In this document: positions 1-7,455 of the stretch, piece after piece
How the letters are laid out: the number at the start of each line of letters is the position of its first letter
Position numbering within the stretch: position 1 is the first letter of the stretch
From: Hydrogenophilales bacterium
GTDB taxonomy: Bacteria > Pseudomonadota > Gammaproteobacteria > Burkholderiales > Thiobacillaceae
Direction: 5' to 3'
DNA length: 64,000 nt
NCBI GenBank assembly: GCA_016703155.1
Contig: JADJCP010000002.1
Span: 62,001 to 126,000 of the forward strand
Notes under the pieces: model-generated
Databases searched by the model: none
What the model saw: only the letters and a program-made list of their open reading frames with translations
What the model was told of the DNA's origin: nothing
Position numbers and translations under genes: made by a program

Positions 1-592
1 CCACCATGAGGTCTTCGTTGAAACTGTGGCCCAGACCGTAGGTCGAGGTGGTGACCCCCGCAGCGGCCATGTCCCGGCACTGGTCGGCGATGCGCTGGGG
101 ATCGATTTCGCCTTCGTTGGCGTTGCCATCCGAGAGCAGGATCACCCGCGCCATTCCGGCTTCCTGAGCCTGGGGTTTAAGGGCCTGGGCGCCGGCCTCC
201 CAGCCGCCATGCAGGTTGGTAATGCCACCTTCGTGGATCGACTCCAGGGCGTGCCTGAAGAGATCCCCGTTGCCGACCGGCTGATTGGGGACGAGCACGT
301 TGACCCGGTTGTCGAACTGGACCAGCGCAGCCCGATCAGTCGGGACCATCCGCTCGAGAATATGCCGGGCGCAGCGCTTCGCTTCGTCCAGAGGTTCGCC
401 CGCCATGGATCCGGAGCGATCGATCACCAGGGCCAGATGATGCGGCAGACGGGGCTTGGCGACTTCCGCCGGCTGGTCCGGAGCCTGGATGCGCACCAGG
501 ACATCGAGTTGCTGGTCGAAGCCTTGCAGCAATGCGGGTTTGAGGGGCTGCACCAAGATGGAGAGTTGTGTTTTCGTGTTCTGTGTGGTCAT
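1..592 (-). CDS. vWA-domain protein (partial, 3' end off the left edge)
   Basis: About 197 residues are visible from the ATG at 592; the C-terminus lies beyond the window. After an N-terminal beta-rich stretch of about 50 residues comes a von Willebrand factor A fold. Its metal-ion-dependent adhesion site is intact: DRSGSM at residues 58-63, the conserved Thr at about 125 within GGITNLHGG, and LSDGNANEGE at about 152-161. There is no signal peptide, so it is probably cytoplasmic. Such proteins bind partners through Mg2+ and often sit with AAA ATPases, none of which is visible here. The substrate or partner is unknown. The next gene, the DUF4258-like protein, is on the same strand. Confidence 0.85.
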   Translation of the reverse strand, partial: MTTQNTKTQLSILVQPLKPALLQGFDQQLDVLVRIQAPDQPAEVAKPRLPHHLALVIDRSGSMAGEPLDEAKRCARHILERMVPTDRAALVQFDNRVNVLVPNQPVGNGDLFRHALESIHEGGITNLHGGWEAGAQALKPQAQEAGMARVILLSDGNANEGEIDPQRIADQCRDMAAAGVTTSTYGLGHSFNEDLMV

Positions 593-637
593 TGGATGTC
601 CAATCTGCTTGCTTACGGATAGTTGGCTTGTTCGGTT

Positions 638-919
638 TTAGTGATTTATACGCCGATGGCGGTAGCCCACTGTGACGATGGCACCATCCGTGTCGACTAC
701 GGCGTAGGCTTTCAGCTTGGCTTCAAGGGCCCGGTACTGTGGCGCCGGGAGTTGGCGCTTGAGTTGCGCCCGGGCGCGCTGGTCGAACCAGACGATGTCG
801 GCGCCACGGGCCTCATGGGCCCAGTGGCCATAATCGAGCAGGTAATCGAGGACTTCCGGCGGGATGGCGCGTTGCTGTCTGCGCACTCGGGCGTGGTCGG
901 TCATCGTCAGCGGCATCAT
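638..919 (-). CDS. DUF4258-like small protein
   Basis: A 93-residue basic protein. The ATG at 919 is chosen because AGGAG lies six bases upstream. The N-terminal HARVRRQQR and the C-terminal VVDTDGAIVTVGYRHRRIN resemble the small DUF4258-like proteins, in which a beta-hairpin ends in a strongly basic tail. The fold is distantly RelE-like, but no catalytic residues can be assigned. It lies 46 bp upstream of the vWA gene on the same strand, so the two may be co-transcribed. Function is unknown and the family call is from memory of sequence patterns. Confidence 0.6.
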   Translation of the reverse strand: MMPLTMTDHARVRRQQRAIPPEVLDYLLDYGHWAHEARGADIVWFDQRARAQLKRQLPAPQYRALEAKLKAYAVVDTDGAIVTVGYRHRRINH

Positions 920-962
920 GGCAATCTCCTGGGTTGGGGGTTGGCTATATTCTTTCAGGCGG

Positions 963-1062
963 GAAGCTCACTGGATGAGCTTGTGCCTATCAGCCATAGA
1001 ACTTCGACACGGAAGTCCGGGTTCGACAGTACGGAACGTTTTCATGTCGTCGGCACGAAGTT
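963..1062 (+). pseudogene. Decayed copy of the 5' end of the WYL-regulator gene
   Basis: Positions 963-980 match 4414-4431 exactly over 18 bp (GAAGCTCACTGGATGAGC). After a similar spacing of 65-66 bp, 1029-1060 matches 4479-4510 at about 24 of 32 positions. The second block is the codon region for RSERFHIIDTML at the start of the WYL regulator. No open frame remains. It therefore looks like a leftover 5' fragment of that gene, now separated from the intact copy by the 3.3-kb DUF3142 block. Confidence 0.55.
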
Positions 1063-1103
1063 CTCAACAAGGAAGCCTCCACGAAATTTAGTATGGGGGT
1101 CGT

Positions 1104-3338
1104 TCAATAGTGATACTTCGTTTTGCCTGCCCAAGGGGTTTCCTTGTAGCGGCTGTGCAGTAGCCTGAACATGGCTTTCGACAAACGGGAAGTTTCCGCA
1201 TTGACGCAACCTCCACGCGTAGCCTGGATCAACCGATGCAGGTCTTCCGGGATGCGAGGATCATCCGGATGCGATTTTGCACGCGCCAGGATGATACGAG
1301 CCAGTTGGTTGGTAGCATTGTCGAGTTTCAGAAACCTATCCCTTTCCTTGTTGGCACGATCCCGACTGGCGGAAGGAAACGCCAAAGTCAGGAAATCCTG
1401 CGGCCTGGAATCGGTCGCGACAAGGCACCACCAATTATCCAGGGCGAACTCGCCGGATAGAATTTCCGTGCTGTGGTCCTCAATATCCTTAACTTCGACC
1501 GACATGGCTGGGTGACGCACCAACAGGTCAGCGGCCTGGAAGTCGCGGTCTGACGGCTCCGCACGCCGATACCGCTCCAGGGGCTCACTCAGTCCTGGTA
1601 TGGAGCTAGCTAGTTGTGATGACAGGCGGCGCGCGGAATCGTGATCTCTCAAAGCAACGGCACGCGTCCAGGCAGCTACGGCCAGGTTTGTCCAAAGTCC
1701 AGGATGAAGCTTGCGTCGATTCAGCAACGTCTCCATGTCTGCCAAGCTCAATTGCGCATTGACCCAGGTCGCTGCACTCGTCGGCAAAGTCATGGAAATC
1801 TCATCATCTACATCCCCGTAATGCCCTGGATGATCAAAGCTCAGCATGTGGATGGGGGGCAAGTACTCGGCTAACAATACCGACTCTGCCTCGTCTATCC
1901 GTGGGGTATGTCGCAAGATAATTTCCCTCAGAGCGTTGCGACCATCCGCTGGAAAGTTCGCCGTATACAGATGCTGCCTTGCCTGGGCCACGATCAGGTC
2001 GCGCAATACACGCTGATCAATACCATCAAGCTTGGCAGCTTTGGATTCGATCCAACGTAATCGCTGCATCTGGTAGGTGGCATACGCGGGATGCTCGCGC
2101 CCCCATTGAAGTGCTTGGTCGTGCAAGGCGGCAGGTAGGGCCGTACGGTCTTCCGCCAGAAGTATCGCCGCAACGGCCCAACTCTGACGTTGACTGCGCT
2201 TCCAGATGTCCCGGGCATGCCGCAACGCCTCCGCACGCGCGACAGTCCTTGTCTTGCCCTCGGCGTTCCAGGCTGACTGTGTAGTAAGTATCCAGTCGGC
2301 CAGACCTCCGTCACGGGCAACGCGCTCTTCCATCCGAAGTCTGCCAACAACTGGGTACTCCAGCTGATCTATGCTCCACAGAAAATCGATCAGATCCTGC
2401 TGCAATGGACGATCGCTTTCTCCCGATACTAGGCGTGCTTCCAGGTTGCGTCTTGCGGCAGCAAGATCCATGCGCAATGCCAGGTAGTCGCGCAACCCTC
2501 TCGCCGAGGGATGCCACTGGCTCAGGTGCGGGTTGGCGAGCAGGTCCGCCAGTCTACGCTCGGCCACTGTGAAGGCCGCATGCCTACGTTCGCCGTTTGA
2601 CTCATTAGCCAGGGTGGCGATACGTACATAGGAGCGAGCTGCCAGGTAAGGTGCCCACTCGCGCCAGGGGGAGAGCCTGTCCCGTGCGATAGCGTCGAAC
2701 TCCTCGGCTGCCCGGGCGAAATGTCCTGCGTAGAAATGGGCTGTCGCAATCTGATAAGCCCGATCTTTGCGCAGCAGATTGGGCAAAAAGGGCTCGGCCA
2801 GTTTAGGCCTGAAGTTACCCCGTTGCAGTTTTTAAAGACAAGCTTTTGTGCTTTAAGCCAGGACAGAACGGCCGGGTTAAGTCTGCCAAACTTGGCGGCG
2901 CGATCTTCGTATATTCGAACAGCCATTCTGAAGGCGTCGGGACGACAGTTCAGAAAATAGCCAATGGCAAACTTAGTCTCCAGATCACGTTCGACGTAGC
3001 CGTCGAAATTGTATTTACCAGGGACGCCTGTAATGCGCAGCCAGGCCGATACATCCTCCGCACGGACGGGTTGGGATGACTGAGGAAGCGGTCGGGTATA
3101 AGCCTCTATTTCGTGTCTCTTGAACGGCTTGCCCTCCAGTTGCCGGTAGGCAAAGAATAAGTGACGCCGAAAGAAACTGTCGTCGAGTACACCTAATCGA
3201 CCTTGCAGGTAATCCTGCATTGGCATTCGTGGCATATAGCCCGGTGTCAACTGGATGATCTGATCGTCGCCCGAGGCCCAGGTGCGCGCCGACAAGAGGG
3301 CAATAAAGACACTCAGGAGTGCGACATAGCGATTTCAT
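1104..3338 (-). CDS. Exported TPR-like protein of the DUF3142 gene pair (two frame breaks)
   Basis: One gene read in three pieces. The start overlaps the DUF3142 stop in an ATGA (3335-3338). Dropping one A from the AAA at 3333-3335 gives a good signal peptide (NRYVALLSVFIALLSARTWA). A second break is a T5 run on the coding strand (2785-2789) where T6 would join PSPF to LPNLLRKDRAYQ. With both restored the product is about 744 residues. The mature part is helical and repeat-like (for example AHFYAGHFARAAEEFDAIARD), suggesting TPR-type repeats and a periplasmic or outer-surface location. No enzymatic motif is visible. Its overlap with the DUF3142 gene suggests a joint function, which I cannot name. 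Confidence 0.65.
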
Positions 3339-4114
3339 GATGGAACCCGTTTTGAAATGGCATCAAAGGACTCGCGCGTCCAGGGACGCGGCGAAAACAG
3401 ATAAATTCTCCGAGCGGAGACCGACGTCGGCATCCACTCATCCGTGGCCAGGCCTACTGAGTCGTTGCATTCCTTGGCCGGCAGGCTACCCGTACGCTGA
3501 TAACCATCGCGAATGCGTGTCCCGTCGCGGCCCATACGAAACAGCATGGGCACGATCTCTTCGACAGTCAGATCCTGTAGCCAGCGGTCACCGACACACC
3601 AGGAAGCCAGGGCGGTCAATGACAAGCGTATGTGGGTGTCGCGCTGCCGAACGTCATTTAATACCGCCTTGTAGAAGGCTCGCTGCGAGGGACGGGCTTC
3701 GAAATCCAGTTGCACAACCCGCGCGGGGTATCTGCTGGCCACTTCGATGATGGTGTCTGTCAGCACAATTTTTTGCTCAGTATTGAGTACCGGCGAACGC
3801 AAGCGATCGAATGCCTCCACATGGATCACTGGCAGGATCTCGGCGCCTGAGGCAAATTGCATGCGCTCGCGACGCCAAGTCGTCGTCGCGGTGGTTCCGG
3901 CGAGCGTGACCGTCACTACGACTGGGGCGATGGCCGCTTCTCCTCGGCCCAAAAATGAGAGGTCTTCATGGCGTTCCCAGGCCCACAAGACGAGACGCTG
4001 ATTCAACGCAGCTTCCTGTACCGGCAAGGCTATCAAGAGACCGGCTGCACAGATAATCCCAAGACCAAATGCTCGGCCTTTCAATTCAAGCCCCCGTTGC
4101 CATATCCATGGCAT
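3335..4114 (-). CDS. DUF3142-family membrane-anchored protein
   Basis: The start at 4114 gives 259 residues. A signal or anchor segment (FGLGIICAAGLLIALPV) is followed by LWAWERHEDLSFL and later ALASWCVGDRWL and EEIVPMLFRMGRDG, hallmarks I associate with DUF3142. The frame stays open upstream to a GTG at 4333, but that extension runs through the decayed fragment described next and looks unrelated. The family has a TIM-barrel-like fold and no established reaction. The stop codon overlaps the start of the TPR-like gene, which implies translational coupling. Confidence 0.7.
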   Translation of the reverse strand: MPWIWQRGLELKGRAFGLGIICAAGLLIALPVQEAALNQRLVLWAWERHEDLSFLGRGEAAIAPVVVTVTLAGTTATTTWRRERMQFASGAEILPVIHVEAFDRLRSPVLNTEQKIVLTDTIIEVASRYPARVVQLDFEARPSQRAFYKAVLNDVRQRDTHIRLSLTALASWCVGDRWLQDLTVEEIVPMLFRMGRDGTRIRDGYQRTGSLPAKECNDSVGLATDEWMPTSVSARRIYLFSPRPWTRESFDAISKRVPS

Positions 4115-4289
4115 TTCGTAAATGAATGTAACGAATAGTTGTGCCCAGGAAACCAAGGTACCCGGCTTGCAAACAGTTCTATTGTGACTGGTGTTTGGGT
4201 TCTGCTCGCGATCGCCCACGATGTATTCCTGCAACTTGGATAGACATTGAGCAGCCTGATCCAGACTCGCCGAATCTGCGGTTAACTCC

Positions 4290-4364
4290 CTACAGGGCCC
4301 TGCCAGAGAGGTCGACTGCTTTTTCAACGACACTGAAAAATCCGAATGGAGTCAGCAGCCACAT
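4290..4364 (-). pseudogene. N-terminal fragment of a small conserved protein
   Basis: An ATG at 4364 encodes MWLLTPFGFFSVVEKAVDLS and stops after 24 codons. The opening resembles a widespread family of about 80-residue acyl- or phospho-ester-associated proteins that begin MWLLTPFGFFS. The next residues in another frame (LTADSASLDQ...) could be the rest after a frameshift, but I cannot confirm this. It lies between the DUF3142 gene and the 18-bp repeat at 4414. Confidence 0.35.
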
Positions 4365-4413
4365 GACACGCTCCTGGTTGTTGTTGGATGTCACAGGTCA
4401 CGTTACGCTGCGC

Positions 4414-4431
4414 GAAGCTCACTGGATGAGC
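4414..4431 (+). repeat. 18-bp direct repeat, right copy
   Basis: GAAGCTCACTGGATGAGC is identical to 963-980. The two copies flank the DUF3142/TPR block in direct orientation, and the right copy is about 40 bp upstream of the WYL-regulator start. Confidence 0.75.
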
Positions 4432-4471
4432 CAAGGGGTTGCCGGACCCGAAATTTATTGAAAGGGTGGAG

Positions 4472-5443
4472 ATGGACCGTTCCGAACGCTTTCATATCAT
4501 CGACACGATGCTGAGCCATCGGCAGTCGGTGAGCTTTACCGAGCTGCGCGAGCGCCTGGGGGTCTCGCCGGCGACCCTGAAACGCGATCTGCGCTATCTG
4601 GTCGATCGCTTCAATGCGCCGATCGTTTATGACCGGGACCTGGGCGGCTACCGCTTCGACAAGTCCGAGTACGTCGGTGACAAGTACGCTCTGCCCGGCC
4701 TATGGTTCTCGGCAGAGGAGATCCACGCCCTGATGACCATGCAGCATCTGCTTGCCAGCCTGGACGCCGGGGGTATCCTCGGGCCGCATATCCAGCCGCT
4801 GATGGCGCGCATCACCGGACTCATGGACCGTGGCCGGCATTCCGCCGAGGAAGTGCGCAAACGCATCAAGCTGATCAACCTGGGCGCACGCACGGCCTCG
4901 CTCAAGCACTTCTCCAGCGTCGGCATGGCGCTGCTGAACCGCAAGCAACTGACGATCCGATTCCTGACCAGGCGAGCAATGAGGTCGCAGACCGAGTGAT
5001 CTCACCGCAGCGGCTGGGTGCACTATCGGGAGAACTGGTACCTGGATGCCTGGTGCCATTTGCGAAACGGCCTGCGCTGCTTCGCGGTGGACGGCATCCA
5101 GCAGGCCGATATCCTGGAGACCCCGGCCAGGGAGGTGGACGATACCACCCTCGACCGGGTACTCGGTGCCGGCTACGGCATCTTCTCGGGCCATAAGGTG
5201 CACTGGGCGAAGCTGCGCTTCAGTGCCGAGCGAGCACGCTGGGTGGCACTGGAACAATGGCACCCGCAACAAAAGAGCTGGTTTGACCGGGAGGGCCGCT
5301 ATGTCCTGGAGATCCCCTATTCAGACGACCGGGAGCTGATCATGGACATCCTGCGGCATGTGCCGGAGGTGGAAGTCTTGAAGCCGGAGGCGTTGAGGCA
5401 GCAGGTGCTGGCGCGGCTTCAAGAAGGGTTGGCCAGGTTTTGA
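4472..5443 (+). CDS. HTH-WYL transcriptional regulator (two compensating frame breaks)
   Basis: The ATG at 4472 follows AAAGG. Residues 1-60 form a winged-helix HTH (SFTELRERLGVSPATLKRDLRYL), then come a linker and a WYL domain (NWYLDAWCHLRNGLRCFAVDGI) and the usual C-terminal extension (REGRYVLEIPYSDDRELIMDIL). Two single-base indels break the frame. GG at 4971-4972 should be GGG, and GGG at 5016-5018 should be GG. Between them the correct reading is LTRASNEVADRVISPQRLVHYR. Restored, the protein has 323 residues, normal for the family. WYL domains bind nucleic-acid or nucleotide ligands and often control accessory or DNA-damage genes. The target here is unknown. The divergent DUF3142 block is one candidate. 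Confidence 0.8.
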
Positions 5444-5474
5444 AAGCTACCTTGTTGAACAGGGCCTACTGGTA

Positions 5475-5801
5475 TTACTTGGCGATACCCAAGAAAACCG
5501 CCAGACAGCGCTCAACCTCCAACATCGAATCGTCATCAATGCGTCCGAAGGTCGGACCGATCTTGTCACGCTTCACCGTCATGGCTTTATCCACCATCAC
5601 CTGAGATGGTTTCAATAAACCATTTGCAGGGCTCGGCCTGAGCTTGATCCGGAACAACGGTGCAGCCACCAGCGTACTCGTCACAGGAAGCACTGTCACA
5701 GTGGCGTGTTCATCGAACTGATTGGCCTGTATAACCAGCGCAGGCCTTGGTTTGCCAAAGTCACCTTGCATGGCGATGGTCACAAGATCACCACGCATCA
5801 A
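5475..5801 (-). CDS. mazF: MazF/PemK-type mRNA interferase toxin
   Basis: The product has 108 residues. It begins MMRGDLVTIAMQGDFGKPRPALVIQ, where RGD and the GKPRPALVIQ strand are typical of the PemK/MazF fold. LPVTST in the middle and SQVMVDKAMTVKRDKIG carry the conserved Ser-Gln-Val and Asp positions. These toxins cleave RNA at short sites and are neutralised by the antitoxin encoded just upstream. The ATG overlaps the antitoxin stop by 4 bp (ATGA), so translation is coupled. Family assignment is strong; cleavage specificity cannot be read from sequence. Confidence 0.88.
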   Translation of the reverse strand: MMRGDLVTIAMQGDFGKPRPALVIQANQFDEHATVTVLPVTSTLVAAPLFRIKLRPSPANGLLKPSQVMVDKAMTVKRDKIGPTFGRIDDDSMLEVERCLAVFLGIAK

Positions 5802-6016
5802 TCGGTCCAGCCGTCCACCTCAGCCAAAGCTGAATCCATGAACTCCTGCATATCGGCATCGGCCAAGTCTGCTTGCGCGGCCAGCCGTGACTGACGACGA
5901 CATTCATCCGCGAAGTCTGGACGTCGGGTATCGGGTACCCATATCTGCACGGGGCGCAACCCCGCCTGACGCAGCGCATCTCGATGCTTTTGAACCCGCG
6001 AATTTACGTCTGCCAT
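5798..6016 (-). CDS. MazE-like antitoxin (DUF3018 type)
   Basis: The product has 72 residues with an AGGAGTG ribosome site before the ATG at 6016. The N-terminal KHRDALRQAGLRPVQIWVPDTR is characteristic of the DUF3018 antitoxins paired with PemK-type toxins. The acidic C-terminal half (ADLADADMQEFMDSALAEVDG) fits a toxin-binding tail. The basic N-terminus should bind the operator repeats immediately upstream and autoregulate the pair. It overlaps the toxin start by 4 bp. Confidence 0.85.
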   Translation of the reverse strand: MADVNSRVQKHRDALRQAGLRPVQIWVPDTRRPDFADECRRQSRLAAQADLADADMQEFMDSALAEVDGWTD

Positions 6017-6032
6017 TGAGGCACTCCTGGAC

Positions 6033-6079
6033 TGTTACATGCAACACCATGTTAGGGCAGGAATGCGTTACATGCAACA
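6033..6079 (-). promoter_or_regulatory. Paired operator repeats of the mazEF-like operon
   Basis: TGTTACATGCAACA at 6033-6046 recurs as CGTTACATGCAACA at 6066-6079, 33 bp away, about three helical turns. Each is an imperfect palindrome (TGTTnCATGnAACA). They sit 17-63 bp upstream of the antitoxin ATG, the expected place for autoregulation. The distal copy overlaps the last codons of the OmpA-like gene. Confidence 0.65.
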
Positions 6080-6826
6080 CGATGACCCATTGGGTGTTGC
6101 CAGGGCGGCGCCGGAGCGGAAGGAATCGCGGTGTTCGAGGTCGATGGTGTCGACGGACTCCAGGCTCGGACGCATCACCACCACCGCTCGGCGGTTGGCC
6201 TTCCGGCCTGACTCGGACTCGTTGGACTCGACAAAACAGTCGATGCAATGACTGACCGAGATTTTTTCGGGAGCCACACCACCCAGGATCAGGTACGCGC
6301 GGATCTCCGCGGCCCTGGCCATGGCTAGGCGCTTGTTGCCCGGCATGTCGCCGATGATGTCCGTGTAGCCTCGGACATGGACACGTTCCGCCGACTTGGC
6401 TTCTTCCAGGAGCGCGGCCATCGCCTCCCTACCCTGCGGCCCGAGCCTGGCGCGACCGAAACCGAAGGGCACAAGACGCTTGAAGGCCTCCGATTGACCG
6501 ACACCAGGCGTTGGTTCTGGCGCCGGCTCCTGACTCGCTATTGAGGCAATCACAGGCTCCGGCCTTACCGCTTTTTCCAGGGGAATGATGGGAACCGGCG
6601 CCAGGCTCGCCACCCGCGTGTAGCGGGTCTTCGGCGTTGGCTTCCTGCCGGATGCGGAGAGCGCGTAGAACGCTTCCCCGGTATCTTCGTCGCGCAGTTG
6701 GTGGATGATGGCTTGATCGAACATGGCCGCTGACGCGGCGGGGACGCCCTGAGCATCCGTCGCCGGCAGCGATTGGCATCCCGCGATCAACACCGCCAGA
6801 ATGGGGGTCAGGGCGCGCGGTTTCAT
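6068..6826 (-). CDS. OmpA-family lipoprotein at the conjugation-operon tail (copy 1)
   Basis: The product has 252 residues. It begins MKPRALTPILAVLIAGCQS, a lipoprotein signal with lipobox LIAGC, so it should be anchored in the outer membrane. The second half is an OmpA-like peptidoglycan-binding domain (GREAMAALLEEAKSAERVHVRGYTD, then GNKRLAMARAAEIRAYL and NRRAVVVM). It is last in the tra operon and overlaps the 95-residue gene by 4 bp. The copy at 61029 shares a nearly identical OmpA domain but a different N-terminal half. Its position after traG suggests a surface role such as pilus or mating-pair contact or exclusion. That role is inference. Confidence 0.8.
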   Translation of the reverse strand: MKPRALTPILAVLIAGCQSLPATDAQGVPAASAAMFDQAIIHQLRDEDTGEAFYALSASGRKPTPKTRYTRVASLAPVPIIPLEKAVRPEPVIASIASQEPAPEPTPGVGQSEAFKRLVPFGFGRARLGPQGREAMAALLEEAKSAERVHVRGYTDIIGDMPGNKRLAMARAAEIRAYLILGGVAPEKISVSHCIDCFVESNESESGRKANRRAVVVMRPSLESVDTIDLEHRDSFRSGAALATPNGSSCCM

Positions 6827-7110
6827 TGTTCTTCGATCACCAAGAAGTATGTATAGCGGCCTGTAGGTTGTATCGAACCTTGGGTCGTTGCCACCACTCT
6901 CCAGCCTTGTTCATAAAGTTGTGGGATAGTCATCACACCGTATGGGCTGCAGTTGAAGGTTTCCAAGGACGACTGGTTGTAATTTGACCAAAACCCCCCT
7001 TTTTTTGGGGAAAATGCCTTATTGCTGGCACTTGGGATCGTGGCATTGGCTGCGAAAGCCAAATGACTTGTCATGAGCGCCATCATTGCTGCAATGACTG
7101 TGGTTTTCAT
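6823..7110 (-). CDS. Small secreted protein of the conjugation-operon tail (copy 1)
   Basis: The start at 7110 gives 95 residues with a clear signal peptide (MKTTVIAAMMALMTSHLAFA). The longer open frame upstream has no signal and overlaps the divergent gene. The mature part holds SPKKGGFW, YEQGWRVVAT and a C-terminal FLVIEEQ. The copy at 61781 keeps the signal, KKGG, the GWR(V/I)V element and the IEEQ end but differs almost everywhere else. I do not recognise the family. It is periplasmic or surface, and overlaps the OmpA-like gene. Confidence 0.7.
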   Translation of the reverse strand: MKTTVIAAMMALMTSHLAFAANATIPSASNKAFSPKKGGFWSNYNQSSLETFNCSPYGVMTIPQLYEQGWRVVATTQGSIQPTGRYTYFLVIEEQ

Positions 7111-7217
7111 ACGGCATACCCTCCTGGTGATGCTTGAAATCCTGTTTCCGGTGCGTTGCATGTCACACACTGGCGGCCTAAACTGAAACAGCTTGCTATG
7201 AAATTCCAGGACAGCCC

Positions 7218-7435
7218 ATGAACCTCGACGCACTGACACAAATCCCCTGGCCGATCTCGGCATGGGCGTGATCGTGCTCGTCCTGGTCATCTGGGTGTCG
7301 CGCTATGCGCGGAGGCATGGCATCTCTTTGAGAACTGATTCGCCGACGCAAAAGTTCATGGATGACTATCACTACAACCCCAGCTACAGACTTATGCCAG
7401 GCAACGCCTTCCATCATTCTTCTGAAGACGATTGA
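7218..7435 (+). CDS. Small inner-membrane protein, opposite strand (copy 1, frame break)
   Basis: This is the counterpart of the 70-residue gene at 62167. It starts MNLDALTQIP, then CCCC at 7244-7247 breaks the frame, where the other copy has CCCCC. With one C restored the product is 72 residues with one transmembrane helix (GMGVIVLVLVIWVSRYA) and a short variable tail. It is divergent from the secreted-protein gene and convergent with traG, so it is the only plus-strand gene in this operon region. Placement beside traG resembles small exclusion genes of other conjugative systems, though no homology is claimed. Confidence 0.6.
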
Positions 7436-7455
7436 TTGAAATTCGGGAATTAGAG

